Shown here: piece by piece, positions 8,098 to 16,129 of the stretch | How positions within the stretch are numbered: position 1 is the first letter of the stretch | How the letters are laid out: each line of letters starts with the position of its first letter | NCBI RefSeq assembly: GCF_002976435.1 | Contig: NZ_PUGF01000005.1 | Span: forward strand, 62,001 to 126,000 | Source: Solimicrobium silvestre | GTDB lineage: Bacteria; Pseudomonadota; Gammaproteobacteria; Burkholderiales; Burkholderiaceae_D | Direction of reading: 5' to 3' | Length of the DNA stretch: 64,000 nucleotides | Translations under genes and position numbers: made by a program | The notes under the pieces: model-generated | The model's database searches: none | What the model saw: the letters and a program-made list of their open reading frames with translations, nothing else | What the model was told of the DNA's origin: nothing

Positions 8098-9786
8098 ATG
8101 CTGCCCGAATTGCTTACTACGTATGAAAAAGGTAATAAGAATCAAACTACTACTTGGGAAGAGTGCATAGCTTTTTATCAGCATTTGTCTGGGCGTTTCC
8201 CTGCTATTTTGCAGTTTTTTCAAATCGGCGTGTCGGATGGTGGGGTGCCGCTTTACGCTGGCTTGGTGAGCGCTGATGGTGTGTTTGATCTGGAGCAGAT
8301 TAAGCGTGAAGGGCGGCCGGTGTTTTTTAATAATAATGGGATACATCCCGGCGAGCCGGAAGGTATTGATGTTTGTATGGCGCTGGTGCGGGATTTTTGT
8401 ATTGAGCCGGAGCGTTTGGCGGCGTTGGGAAGGACGGTGTTTTTGTTTGTGCCGGTTTATAACGTGGATGGTAGCTGGAACCGGAATAGTAGTTCGCGCG
8501 TTAATCAGGATGGGCCGGAGCTGTTTGGCTTCCGCGCTAATTCGCTGAATCTGGATTTGAACCGTGATTTTATTAAATGCGACAGTCTAAATGCGCAGGC
8601 TTTTAATCAATTATTTACCACCTGGAATCCAGATGTGATGGTGGATACGCACACCTCCAATGGCGCAGATTATAGTTATACGATGACGCTGATTCAAACT
8701 CAGGCGGATAAATTGGGTGGGGAATTAGGTGGGTTTTTGCGTAATACGATGGTGCCGGAAATTTATAAAAATATGGAGCAGCGCGGCTGGCCGACTTGCC
8801 CGTATGTGAACCCGGTTACTGAAATTCCTGATGATGGTATTGAAGATTTTTTGGAAGTGCCGCGCTTTTCAACCGGTTATGCCGCCTTGCATCACACTAT
8901 CGGTTTTATGCCTGAAACGCATATGTTAAAGCCATATGCAGATCGCTATGAATCGATGCGCGCTTTGGTCGAAGTGGCGTTGAATTTTACGGTTAAACAT
9001 GCAGAACAAATTCAAACATTGCGTGCGGAAGCCAAACGCGCTGCTGCGCATAAAACACAGTGGCCGGTGTCGTGGAAAGTCGATCGCAGCAAGCCTTCCA
9101 CCTTCCGGTTTAAAGGTTATGCCGCTGTGTATAGCCCAAGTTTGCTAGGTAATTACACGCGTCTTGCGTATGACCGTAGCCAGCCTTGGGAAAAGGATAT
9201 TGCCTACTACGATAATTTTGTTGAAGACGTGGTGGTGAATGTGCCTAAAGCTTATGTTATTCCTCAAGCCTGGCGCGCTGTGATTCAGCGTTTGCGCTGG
9301 AACGGTGTGCAATTGGATCGGCTTACCGACACCAAAACTTGTTCGGTGCAGACTTATCATATTAAAGCCGTTACTTCTCGCGCCACGCCGTATGAAGGGC
9401 ATATGTTTCATGATGAAGTGGAACTTGAAGAACGCACCGAACAAGTGATTTTACGGGCCGGTGATTACCTTGTTTCACTTAATCAACCTAATGCTCGCTA
9501 CGTGGTTGAAACGTTGGAACCGCAGGCGCATGACAGTTTTTTCAGATGGGGATTTTTTAACAGTGTCTTAGAAAAGAAAGAGGCATTTTCTAATTATGTG
9601 TTTGAAGATACCGCGCTGGAATTGCTGAATGCTGAGCCGGGATTAAAGGCTCAGTTTGAACAATGGAAATCAGAAAACCCGGCTTTGTTGTCGGATCAAA
9701 ATGCCGTGCTGAGTTTTATTTTTGCTCATTGCAAACGCTTTAATGAACCAGAATGGAAGCGTTATCCGGTGTTGCGGTTGGTGTAA
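8098..9786 (+). CDS. M14 family zinc carboxypeptidase
   Basis: This 562-residue metallopeptidase should cleave C-terminal residues or a related amide substrate using one zinc ion. The zinc ligands are visible: His and Glu in NNGIHPGEPEG (about residues 78-88) and the third His in VDTHTSNG (about 183-190). A downstream PETHMLKP (about 271-278) supplies the likely catalytic Glu. An N-R-N-like substrate clamp is seen in NLDLNRDF. I chose ATG 8098, preceded by AAGGA; an upstream ATG at 8041 lacks a good ribosome site. There is no clear signal peptide. The C-terminal 230 residues form an extra domain beyond the catalytic core. Substrate unknown. Confidence 0.88.
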   Translation: MLPELLTTYEKGNKNQTTTWEECIAFYQHLSGRFPAILQFFQIGVSDGGVPLYAGLVSADGVFDLEQIKREGRPVFFNNNGIHPGEPEGIDVCMALVRDFCIEPERLAALGRTVFLFVPVYNVDGSWNRNSSSRVNQDGPELFGFRANSLNLDLNRDFIKCDSLNAQAFNQLFTTWNPDVMVDTHTSNGADYSYTMTLIQTQADKLGGELGGFLRNTMVPEIYKNMEQRGWPTCPYVNPVTEIPDDGIEDFLEVPRFSTGYAALHHTIGFMPETHMLKPYADRYESMRALVEVALNFTVKHAEQIQTLRAEAKRAAAHKTQWPVSWKVDRSKPSTFRFKGYAAVYSPSLLGNYTRLAYDRSQPWEKDIAYYDNFVEDVVVNVPKAYVIPQAWRAVIQRLRWNGVQLDRLTDTKTCSVQTYHIKAVTSRATPYEGHMFHDEVELEERTEQVILRAGDYLVSLNQPNARYVVETLEPQAHDSFFRWGFFNSVLEKKEAFSNYVFEDTALELLNAEPGLKAQFEQWKSENPALLSDQNAVLSFIFAHCKRFNEPEWKRYPVLRLV

Positions 9787-9938
9787 CTGAGTTTGCGCTA
9801 CTGGTGGGCGAACTATTGACATTATTTTTTGTAGGAGGGCGTCCTGCGTTGATGAGCTAATTGATGTAATACACAGTGTTATTACACCTTATGTGTTGCA
9901 AGAAGGTAATATGCTGCTCTATTAAATGGAGAACACAC

Positions 9939-10943
9939 GTGGCGACATTATTACCAGCAATCGGCTCATGTCTTTCCCGGATGACATCGGGAGAAAAACG
10001 CTTTGCCACTCTTTTGGAAGAGAAATTAGAGGACGATTACCTCTGTTGGTATGACGTTTCCATCGGGGAGCGTACTCAACATCCTGATTTCATCGTGTTT
10101 CATCCTGGCCGAGGGTTGCTGGTATTGGAAGTAAAAGACTGGAAGCTTGAAACAATTCACAGTATGGATAAGCAGCAGGCAACGATATTGACCGATCGGG
10201 GCCTAAAGCATGTATTAAGCCCTCTGGAGCAAGCTCGGCAATATATGTTTGCCGTTACCAATAAGCTGGAGCGTGATCCGCAATTAGTCTGGCCGTCAGG
10301 ATCATTAAAGGGGAAGCCATTTTTCCCGTATGGACATGGTGTGGTACTCACCAACATTAGCCGGAAACAATTTGATGATGCCGAATTGGGTAATGTACTC
10401 CCTTCTCATCTGGTTATTTGTAAAGATGAAATGACAAAAAGCGTGGAATGCGAAGAATTCCAACAGCGCTTTTGGTCTATGTTTCCGATTAAATTCAAGA
10501 TGCAACTTTCGTTGCCGCAAATTGACCGTGTTCGCTGGCATATGTTTCCGGAAATTCGCATATCGGCACAACAAGAACTGTTTGACGAAGTCGACGGGCA
10601 AAAAGTCACCGAAATTCCTGATATTTTGCGTGTGATGGATTTGCAGCAAGAACAGCTTGCCCGGAGCATGGGGGATGGACATCGCATTATTCATGGTGTG
10701 GCCGGATCGGGAAAAACACTGATACTCGGCTATCGGGCTGAAGTGCTGGCCAATGTATGCCAGCGTCCTATTTTGATCCTTTGCTATAACAAGACGCTTG
10801 CCACAAAATTGGCCAGTGTGATGGAGACCAAGGGATTGCAGGATAAAGTGCATGTGGTCAATTTTCATGCGTGGTGCAGCAGGCAGTTAGATGCCTATCA
10901 TGTAGGAAAACCTCCCAGAAATACCGATTTGAATGTATTTTGA
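9939..10943 (+). CDS. NERD-domain/UvrD-like helicase, N-terminal fragment (frameshifted)
   Basis: Read from GTG 9939 (GGAG seven bases upstream), this 334-residue fragment carries a NERD nuclease-related domain at about residues 15-125 (SGEKRFATLLEEKL, PDFIVFHPGRGLLVLEVKDW) and the Walker A loop of a superfamily-1 helicase (HGVAGSGKT, about 250-258). The frame stops at 10941-10943, before Walker B. The rest of the helicase continues one frame over from 10942. Removing one T from TTTT at 10938-10941 would give one continuous protein of about 613 residues. NERD-helicases are thought to act in DNA processing; some sit in defence islands. No partner gene is seen here. Confidence 0.75.
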   Translation: MATLLPAIGSCLSRMTSGEKRFATLLEEKLEDDYLCWYDVSIGERTQHPDFIVFHPGRGLLVLEVKDWKLETIHSMDKQQATILTDRGLKHVLSPLEQARQYMFAVTNKLERDPQLVWPSGSLKGKPFFPYGHGVVLTNISRKQFDDAELGNVLPSHLVICKDEMTKSVECEEFQQRFWSMFPIKFKMQLSLPQIDRVRWHMFPEIRISAQQELFDEVDGQKVTEIPDILRVMDLQQEQLARSMGDGHRIIHGVAGSGKTLILGYRAEVLANVCQRPILILCYNKTLATKLASVMETKGLQDKVHVVNFHAWCSRQLDAYHVGKPPRNTDLNVF

Positions 10944-11781
10944 AGCCTGTGTTGATCGAGTGATTCATTCTGTCGATCAAAAATTAATTCCGTCGGCACA
11001 ATATGACGCGGTATTAATAGATGAGGGCCATGACTTTAAGCCTGAATGGTTCAAGCTGATTGTGCAGATGGTGAATCCCGACACCAATTCGTTACTGGTG
11101 TTGTATGACGATGCTCAATCGATTTACAACGCACCTAAAAAACTGCGGTTTTCTTTTTCTAGCGTTGGAATTCAGGCTAAAGGCCGTACTACTATTCTTA
11201 AACTTAATTACCGTAATACCGTGGAAATTCTTTCCGTGGCGCGTGCCTTTGCTGATGATCTGGTTTCTTCGCATGAGGTTGAAGAAGACCATGCTCCGAC
11301 GGTGCAGCCGATGAGTGCTGGTCGCCGTGGGGCCAAACCGCTGCTGGTCAAGCTGCCTACCTTGAAGGAGGAAGCTGAATATCTGGCGAGTGCATTGATG
11401 GACGCTAATAAAACCGGAACTTCCTGGAATGATATCGGTATTATTTATCGACGTTACGCAGTCGGGCAGCAATTGGCAGAAACGTTAGCCCGGAAAGGCA
11501 TTCCATTCCAATGGCAGCAGGATAAAAAGAATTCCTATACACCGTTGCATGACAGCGTAAAACTGATCACCATGCACAGCAGCAAAGGGCTGGAATTTCC
11601 CGTTGTGTATATTCCGGCTATCGGTGCGCCATCAAAAGAGGTAGAAGAAATGCAGGATGAAGCTCGCTTGCTGTATGTGGCAATGACCAGAGCGACGCAT
11701 CAATTGGTGATGACGCACAGTGATGAATCGTTACTTTCAGAAAAAATGCAGAAAGCAATGAATGTGCTGGCTGCATTGTAA
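10933..11781 (+). CDS. NERD-domain/UvrD-like helicase, C-terminal fragment (frameshifted)
   Basis: This 282-residue frame contains the remaining superfamily-1 helicase motifs: Walker B (AVLIDEGHDF, about residues 27-36), motif III-like LYDDAQSIY, LNYRNT, the UvrD C-terminal ITMHSSKGLEFPVVYIPAIG (about 211-230) and motif VI LLYVAMTRAT. It has an ATG at 10933 overlapping the end of the first fragment by 11 bp, directly after an in-frame TGA, and no good ribosome site. It is much more likely the second half of one broken or mis-sequenced gene than an independent protein. Some re-initiation at the overlapping ATG is possible. Confidence 0.72.
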   Translation: MYFEACVDRVIHSVDQKLIPSAQYDAVLIDEGHDFKPEWFKLIVQMVNPDTNSLLVLYDDAQSIYNAPKKLRFSFSSVGIQAKGRTTILKLNYRNTVEILSVARAFADDLVSSHEVEEDHAPTVQPMSAGRRGAKPLLVKLPTLKEEAEYLASALMDANKTGTSWNDIGIIYRRYAVGQQLAETLARKGIPFQWQQDKKNSYTPLHDSVKLITMHSSKGLEFPVVYIPAIGAPSKEVEEMQDEARLLYVAMTRATHQLVMTHSDESLLSEKMQKAMNVLAAL

Positions 11782-11847
11782 ATAGCGCGGTAGGTTTGTG
11801 TAAATAATTTGGCTCATCATATCGTCACTACCGTATGGGAATGACGA

Positions 11848-13098
11848 TTATTCTTTAACCTGTGCCAACGCCAGCGCCCGCAATTTATCCTTCTTATTCG
11901 GCCGTTTCCCCTTAATTCCGCCATCCCCTTTATCCTCAGTACTGATTGAAACATCAGTCAGCAAAGGCTCAAAGCCGCTAATTCGTTCACGTTCCAATTT
12001 TATATTCTGGCGGTTTTCAATCAGGCGGAAATGCGCTTCATTGCCGGTGCTAATAAAATTAATCGCGAGTCCTGATAAACCGGCACGGCCAGTGCGGCCG
12101 ATTCTGTGCGTGTAATCGTCGGATGAGCGTGGTAAATCATAATTAATTACGACCGGTAACTGGGCGATGTCGATACCGCGTGCCGCAACATCGGTGGCGA
12201 CCACGACTTTGACCCGGCAGGCTTTAAAGTCGGCTAAAACCTGGGTGCGTTTGCCTTGGCTTAATTCTCCGTGAAACGGCTCGGCGGCTATCCGTGCTTT
12301 GCGTAGTTTGACGGCGATTAGTTCGGCGCTATAACGGCTGGCGGCAAAGACTAATACGCGTTCCCAGCGCATGGTTTCGATTAAGTGGCGCAGTAGCTGC
12401 GTGCGTTTATCGGTATCCACCACGATCGAACGTTGCAGGATGTCAGGCTTGTTGATAGCAGTGTGCTCTACTTCAATGCGGGTCGGTGTACGTAAAAAAT
12501 CTTCGGTTAGCTGGCTTAATTGTTCTGGGAAAGTTGCTGAGAATAAGATGTTTTGGCGTTGCGGTGGAAGCAGCGCTAACAGTTGAGTTAACTCATCAGC
12601 AAAGCCTAATTCGAGCAAGCGATCTGCCTCATCCAGCACCAACGTTTGTACAAAAGAGAGCGATACGGCGTTGTGTTTTATTAAATCTAGCAAACGCCCC
12701 GGGGTAGCAATGACGATGTCTGCGCCGCCACGTAAATGCAGCATTTGCGGATTAATTGAAATACCGCCAAACACAATGGCCAGCTTAATTGGCTTGGGTA
12801 GGTACTGCGCTAAGCTACGTAGCGTGTCGCCGACTTGGGTGGCTAATTCACGGGTCGGAACCAGAATTAAGGTACTGACTTTGCGCGGTGTGCTGGTGCG
12901 TTGGAGATTCCATTGCTGCAATAACGGCAAGCCAAATGCGGCAGTTTTACCTGAGCCGGTTTGTGCAGAAGCCACGACATCGCCGCCTTGCAAGATGGCG
13001 GGAATTGCGGCCAGTTGAATCGGTGTCGGTTCAGCATAGCCGCGTTGTGTAATAGCGCGCAACAAAGCGGGATGTAGATTCAGGGTGGTAAAGGGCAT
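11848..13098 (-). CDS. rhlE: DEAD-box RNA helicase, RhlE type
   Basis: The 416-residue protein is an ATP-dependent RNA helicase with the full DEAD-box motif set: Q motif (GYAEPTPIQ, about residues 19-27), Walker A (ASAQTGSGKT, about 43-52), PTRELA, TPGRLLD, DEAD (LVLDEADRLLELGF), SAT (LFSATF), ARGID and HRIGRTGRAG. The short basic C-terminal tail (KGKRPNKKDK) and the close fit of the core point to RhlE, which acts in rRNA maturation and mRNA turnover. It is transcribed convergently to the broken helicase gene. The subfamily name is less certain than the DEAD-box assignment. Confidence 0.9.
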   Translation of the reverse strand: MPFTTLNLHPALLRAITQRGYAEPTPIQLAAIPAILQGGDVVASAQTGSGKTAAFGLPLLQQWNLQRTSTPRKVSTLILVPTRELATQVGDTLRSLAQYLPKPIKLAIVFGGISINPQMLHLRGGADIVIATPGRLLDLIKHNAVSLSFVQTLVLDEADRLLELGFADELTQLLALLPPQRQNILFSATFPEQLSQLTEDFLRTPTRIEVEHTAINKPDILQRSIVVDTDKRTQLLRHLIETMRWERVLVFAASRYSAELIAVKLRKARIAAEPFHGELSQGKRTQVLADFKACRVKVVVATDVAARGIDIAQLPVVINYDLPRSSDDYTHRIGRTGRAGLSGLAINFISTGNEAHFRLIENRQNIKLERERISGFEPLLTDVSISTEDKGDGGIKGKRPNKKDKLRALALAQVKE

Positions 13099-13176
13099 TG
13101 AGCAGGGCCTTGCAGAGTGGATGGTGCTAAGTGCACTAAGAACGTGATTTTAATCCACTCAGGGTGATATACCAAA

Positions 13177-14214
13177 TTAGCTTGCCAAGATCGCATTGGC
13201 CGAGTCCAGATAAAGCGGCGAAGGATCGCGCAAATATTCCTGATGGCAGGTGTAAATCATTTTAATCATGTGATCTCGCTGGCTGTTCAGCGTTTGCGCA
13301 AAAAGCGCTTCCCAAGGCTGATTGTTAAGGTGTTTGGATGGTGCCGCTGTTGGTTCAGCCGTTAATATTTTCGGTGCGATTTGAGGTGCGCCGATAGAAG
13401 CATAGGCTGCGCAATAGGCCAGCCATAAACTGGGCATAAATTGCTTGATTAGAGATATTGGCAGGCGTGAAAAAACCAGTCTTGCCGCGTGCAAGCCGGT
13501 GACCATGTGCAAGGCCGTAAAGTTGTGTGTTTGACTGTAAATCACAATCGCTGTTTTTGCCATCTCATCCAATAGATCATCATGCAATGGCATTGCTGGC
13601 ACCGTGCGCGCAAATCGTGGGTCTGCGACCACGGCGCGGATGCGGTCTGTGATGTTGATTTCTTGCGTATCAAATCCCTTCATTTCAGTTGATAAAGCCG
13701 CCAATCCATCTAAAACGTTTGCTGCGGGTTCTTTGTTACGAAACTCAATTGAAATCGGTAAATTGCCAACCACTAAAGCCGCCAGTCCTGCGGCGATTTC
13801 ACCGGAGTGATTAACTTCAAGACCATAAGCCAGCCGTATTATTGCGTGAAAAGCTACGCTGGCGGGTGCGGCTGGAATTTGATTTAGTACCTCAATGAGC
13901 ACCTGATCGGCGCTAGTTTGCGTTATCCAATTTTTAAAAAATATCTGTAGTTGGCTGAAGTTGTCAGTTTGATTAAGCTGCTGCGGCCAAGTTTGCTGCG
14001 TAATGCTGAGTTTTTTAGCTTGAGCCAACTCTGAGTGAAAGCGGTTTTCCTGATTTGAATTAGTTAAATAAGTGCGCAATTGTTGTTCCGATGCCCCCAT
14101 TTTAGCTAGCGCGATTAATACCATCGGGCCATGATTAGAAAAACCTTCCGGGTCTAATAAAAAGGACGATTGCGACTCCAACATTTCTCCTAATGTAGAT
14201 AACTTGATATGCAT
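13177..14214 (-). CDS. Questin oxidase-like protein (PF14027/DUF4243)
   Basis: The 345-residue protein looks like a member of the questin oxidase family, flavin-independent Baeyer-Villiger-type oxygenases first known from fungal polyketide pathways and common but uncharacterised in bacteria. Supporting segments are the N-terminal FSNHGPMVLIALAKMGA (about residues 26-42), VAFHAIIRLAYGLE (about 119-132) and a His-containing FTALHMVTGLHAARL (about 232-246). No signal peptide is seen. It is divergent from soxR, and its promoter matches the SoxR-controlled architecture (14246-14276), which suggests induction by redox-cycling compounds. The substrate is unknown. The family call is from recalled motifs only. 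Confidence 0.72.
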   Translation of the reverse strand: MHIKLSTLGEMLESQSSFLLDPEGFSNHGPMVLIALAKMGASEQQLRTYLTNSNQENRFHSELAQAKKLSITQQTWPQQLNQTDNFSQLQIFFKNWITQTSADQVLIEVLNQIPAAPASVAFHAIIRLAYGLEVNHSGEIAAGLAALVVGNLPISIEFRNKEPAANVLDGLAALSTEMKGFDTQEINITDRIRAVVADPRFARTVPAMPLHDDLLDEMAKTAIVIYSQTHNFTALHMVTGLHAARLVFSRLPISLIKQFMPSLWLAYCAAYASIGAPQIAPKILTAEPTAAPSKHLNNQPWEALFAQTLNSQRDHMIKMIYTCHQEYLRDPSPLYLDSANAILAS

Positions 14215-14245
14215 GATTTTCTTCCTTTTTGTGAGTAAGGACTTT

Positions 14246-14276
14246 AGAATACAAGTTAAAGTTAACTTGAAGTCAA
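14246..14276 (-). promoter_or_regulatory. SoxR-type promoter/operator (19-bp spacer) for the questin-oxidase-like gene
   Basis: On the minus strand, TTGACT (14276-14271) and TATTCT (14251-14246) are 19 bp apart, the overlong spacing typical of MerR-family activators. The spacer begins TCAAGTTAACTT, the same string and position as in the E. coli soxS promoter as I recall it. The inner AAGTTAACTT (14259-14268) is a perfect 10-bp palindrome. The soxR gene is adjacent and divergent. Together these make a SoxR site likely, and it may also autoregulate soxR. Confidence 0.82.
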
Positions 14277-14318
14277 GCGTAAATTGAAAAATAATTTAAA
14301 CCATGAGTGGAGGGGGCA

Positions 14319-14882
14319 ATGGAGGTGAAAAAGAAAGCGGAAATGAGTACGGAAATGAGTACGGAAAGAGCGGCGGAAATAACTACGTTGATCAGCATTG
14401 GCGAACTTGCCCGTCGTTCTGGCGTAGCCAGTAGCGCATTGCGGTTTTATGAAGAGCGTGGATTAATCCAGAGTATTCGTCCAGTGGCATTGGAGAGCGG
14501 TAAACCCCGCAGTTCGCGCAGAATGTATGCCAAAGATGTGCTGCGGCGGGTCTCATTTATCCGTGTCGCGCAAATAGTGGGCCTGAGCCTGGATGAAATT
14601 CAGCAAGCGTTGGCGACATTGCCGCAGCAACGTACACCAGGCAAACAGGATTGGGAGCGCTTATCGCGCAGTTGGCAACCGCTCATTCAAGAACGGATTG
14701 ATACCTTAACTAAACTGCGCGATCAGTTATCGTCTTGCATCGGTTGTGGTTGTTTGTCGCTAAAATCGTGCGCACTGTACAACCCCGGTGATTTGGCGGG
14801 ATTGCGCGGCAGCGGCGCACGCTATTTAATGGGTGATAGTTCAAAAACGGTATTGGCGGAAAATCGAATTAAAAAGAAGTAG
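14319..14882 (+). CDS. soxR: Redox-sensing MerR-family activator SoxR
   Basis: SoxR senses redox-active compounds through a [2Fe-2S] cluster and untwists promoters with 19-bp spacers. The 187-residue product has the MerR winged helix (ISIGELARRSGVASSALRFYEERGLI), a dimerisation helix and the cluster motif CIGCGCLSLKSC (C-x2-C-x-C-x5-C, about residues 139-150). It is longer than E. coli SoxR (154) because of an N-terminal extension with a repeated EMST unit and a short basic C-terminal tail. I chose ATG 14319, five bases after GGAGG. A GTG at 14307 is possible. It is divergent from its apparent target gene. Confidence 0.95.
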   Translation: MEVKKKAEMSTEMSTERAAEITTLISIGELARRSGVASSALRFYEERGLIQSIRPVALESGKPRSSRRMYAKDVLRRVSFIRVAQIVGLSLDEIQQALATLPQQRTPGKQDWERLSRSWQPLIQERIDTLTKLRDQLSSCIGCGCLSLKSCALYNPGDLAGLRGSGARYLMGDSSKTVLAENRIKKK

Positions 14883-14884
14883 CT

Positions 14885-15364
14885 TTACTTCACAGCCAAC
14901 AGTTCAATTTCAAATACCAGCGGCGCATTTTTAGGAATGACGCCACGTCCTGCACCTTGCTCGCCATAGGCTAATTCGCTAGGAATAATCAGTGTACGTT
15001 TGCCGCCCACTTTCATGCCGGCGACGCCTTGATCCCAGCCGGGAATGACTTGATGTGCGCCGAGATAAAAGCTGAATGGCTGGCCGCCTGCTGCGCCATC
15101 TCTGGAACTATCAAATTGTTTGCCGTGGAATTGGTCGGCGTTGGAGTCATATAGCCAGCCAGTGTAATGCACAGTAACTTGATGGTCTTTAAGGGCTTCA
15201 GCACCGGTGCCGATTTGCGTGTCTTTGGCGCTCAGTGCCGTGACCGCGATTTGTGCCGGCGCGTTGGTCTTGCTGTTGTTCTGAGTTTCGTTCTTTGGCT
15301 CACATGCTGCAAGAGTTGCGCTGATAGCGATGACGGCAGCGATTAACGGTAAAGAAATTTTCAT
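14885..15364 (-). CDS. FKBP-type peptidyl-prolyl isomerase, lipoprotein
   Basis: The 159-residue protein has a lipoprotein signal peptide (lipobox LAAC, Cys about residue 21) and one FKBP domain. The domain shows VTVHYTGWLYD, KQFDSSRDG, VIPGWDQGVAGMKVGGKRTLIIPSELAYG and a closing LVFEIELLAVK, so the usual aromatic proline-binding pocket residues are present. It should accelerate prolyl isomerisation in the periplasm, tethered to a membrane. A second FKBP gene lies 91 bp upstream on the same strand and its core is nearly the same, so the two are a tandem duplication. Its end faces the end of soxR, two bases away. Confidence 0.92.
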   Translation of the reverse strand: MKISLPLIAAVIAISATLAACEPKNETQNNSKTNAPAQIAVTALSAKDTQIGTGAEALKDHQVTVHYTGWLYDSNADQFHGKQFDSSRDGAAGGQPFSFYLGAHQVIPGWDQGVAGMKVGGKRTLIIPSELAYGEQGAGRGVIPKNAPLVFEIELLAVK

Positions 15365-15455
15365 GATATGAATAGCTCTAAGTGGATCAAGAATACGGTA
15401 GGGAGCCGTCTTTTAAACATACTCCCCTTCGCGTAAGTCCTATTAATGATATTTA

Positions 15456-16007
15456 CTATTTCACTGCCAATAGTTCAACATCAAAAACCAGTTTGGCGCC
15501 CGGCGGAATAACGTCGCCAGCGCCACGCGTACCGTAAGCTAATTCGCTAGGAATAATTAAGGTGCGTTTGCCGCCAATTTTCATTCCAACTACGCCTTGA
15601 TCCCAGCCTTGAATCACGCGATGTCCGCCAAGCGGGAATTTAAATGGTTGGCCGTGATCGCGTGAACTATCAAATTTTTTGCCATGAAATTTTTTGGCCT
15701 TGGCATCATACAGCCAACCCGTGTAATGCACGGTAACGTCTTGGCCTGCCACTGCTTCAGCTCCCTTGCCGATTTTTGTGTCTTTGATGACGAGTGCTGG
15801 AGTTGGAACCGGTGCCGGTGCCGGTGCCGGAGTTGGGGCCAGCGCCGGAACTGGCTCGGGCGCTACCGTTGGTTCGACACTTTGCTCCGAAGCCTGATTC
15901 ACTGGCGTCGTAGTTTCCTGCTGCTTGGCGATGGCATTGTGTTGAAAAGCGCAAACGGAGAGAGTTAGCACGACGATCATTGCGCGTAGCTGTTGTGCAT
16001 GGTTCAT
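15456..16007 (-). CDS. FKBP-type peptidyl-prolyl isomerase, periplasmic, with Pro-Ala linker
   Basis: This 183-residue paralogue of the next gene has a Sec signal peptide (cleavage probably after AIA, about residue 27) without a lipobox. A roughly 45-residue Pro/Ala/Glu-rich linker follows, with alternating PAPAP and PTPAL runs. The C-terminal FKBP domain has VTVHYTGWLYD, KKFDSSRD, VIQGWDQGVVGMKIGG and LIIPSELAYG. The linker may span the envelope or hold the enzyme away from an anchor. Its start region is AT-rich. The gene is co-directional with the lipoprotein FKBP 91 bp downstream; the gap holds a remnant of a dispersed repeat. Confidence 0.9.
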   Translation of the reverse strand: MNHAQQLRAMIVVLTLSVCAFQHNAIAKQQETTTPVNQASEQSVEPTVAPEPVPALAPTPAPAPAPVPTPALVIKDTKIGKGAEAVAGQDVTVHYTGWLYDAKAKKFHGKKFDSSRDHGQPFKFPLGGHRVIQGWDQGVVGMKIGGKRTLIIPSELAYGTRGAGDVIPPGAKLVFDVELLAVK

Positions 16008-16129
16008 ATTTTTTACCTGTTATTTGGGTGAAAGAATTATAAAGCAAGTTCATTGAAGGATGGCGCAACTCTGTTGGTGGCCTTAGAACGTATCGATCAT
16101 TGTCAGGTTGTTCAAGCCCAGCCTGCGCT

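Noticed and set aside
10305-10868. 187-codon antisense ORF opposite the NERD helicase
   Set aside because: It overlaps the well-supported helicase motifs on the other strand and has no recognisable domain.
10938-10943. Programmed ribosomal frameshift in the helicase gene
   Set aside because: The TTTT tract followed by TGA lacks a clear slippery heptamer plus downstream stem, and helicases of this family are single-frame. A sequencing slip or mutation is simpler.
11821-11848. Terminator between the convergent helicase genes
   Set aside because: ATCGTCA/TGACGAT pair, but the loop is 14 bases and there is no T run; it also enters the rhlE stop codon.
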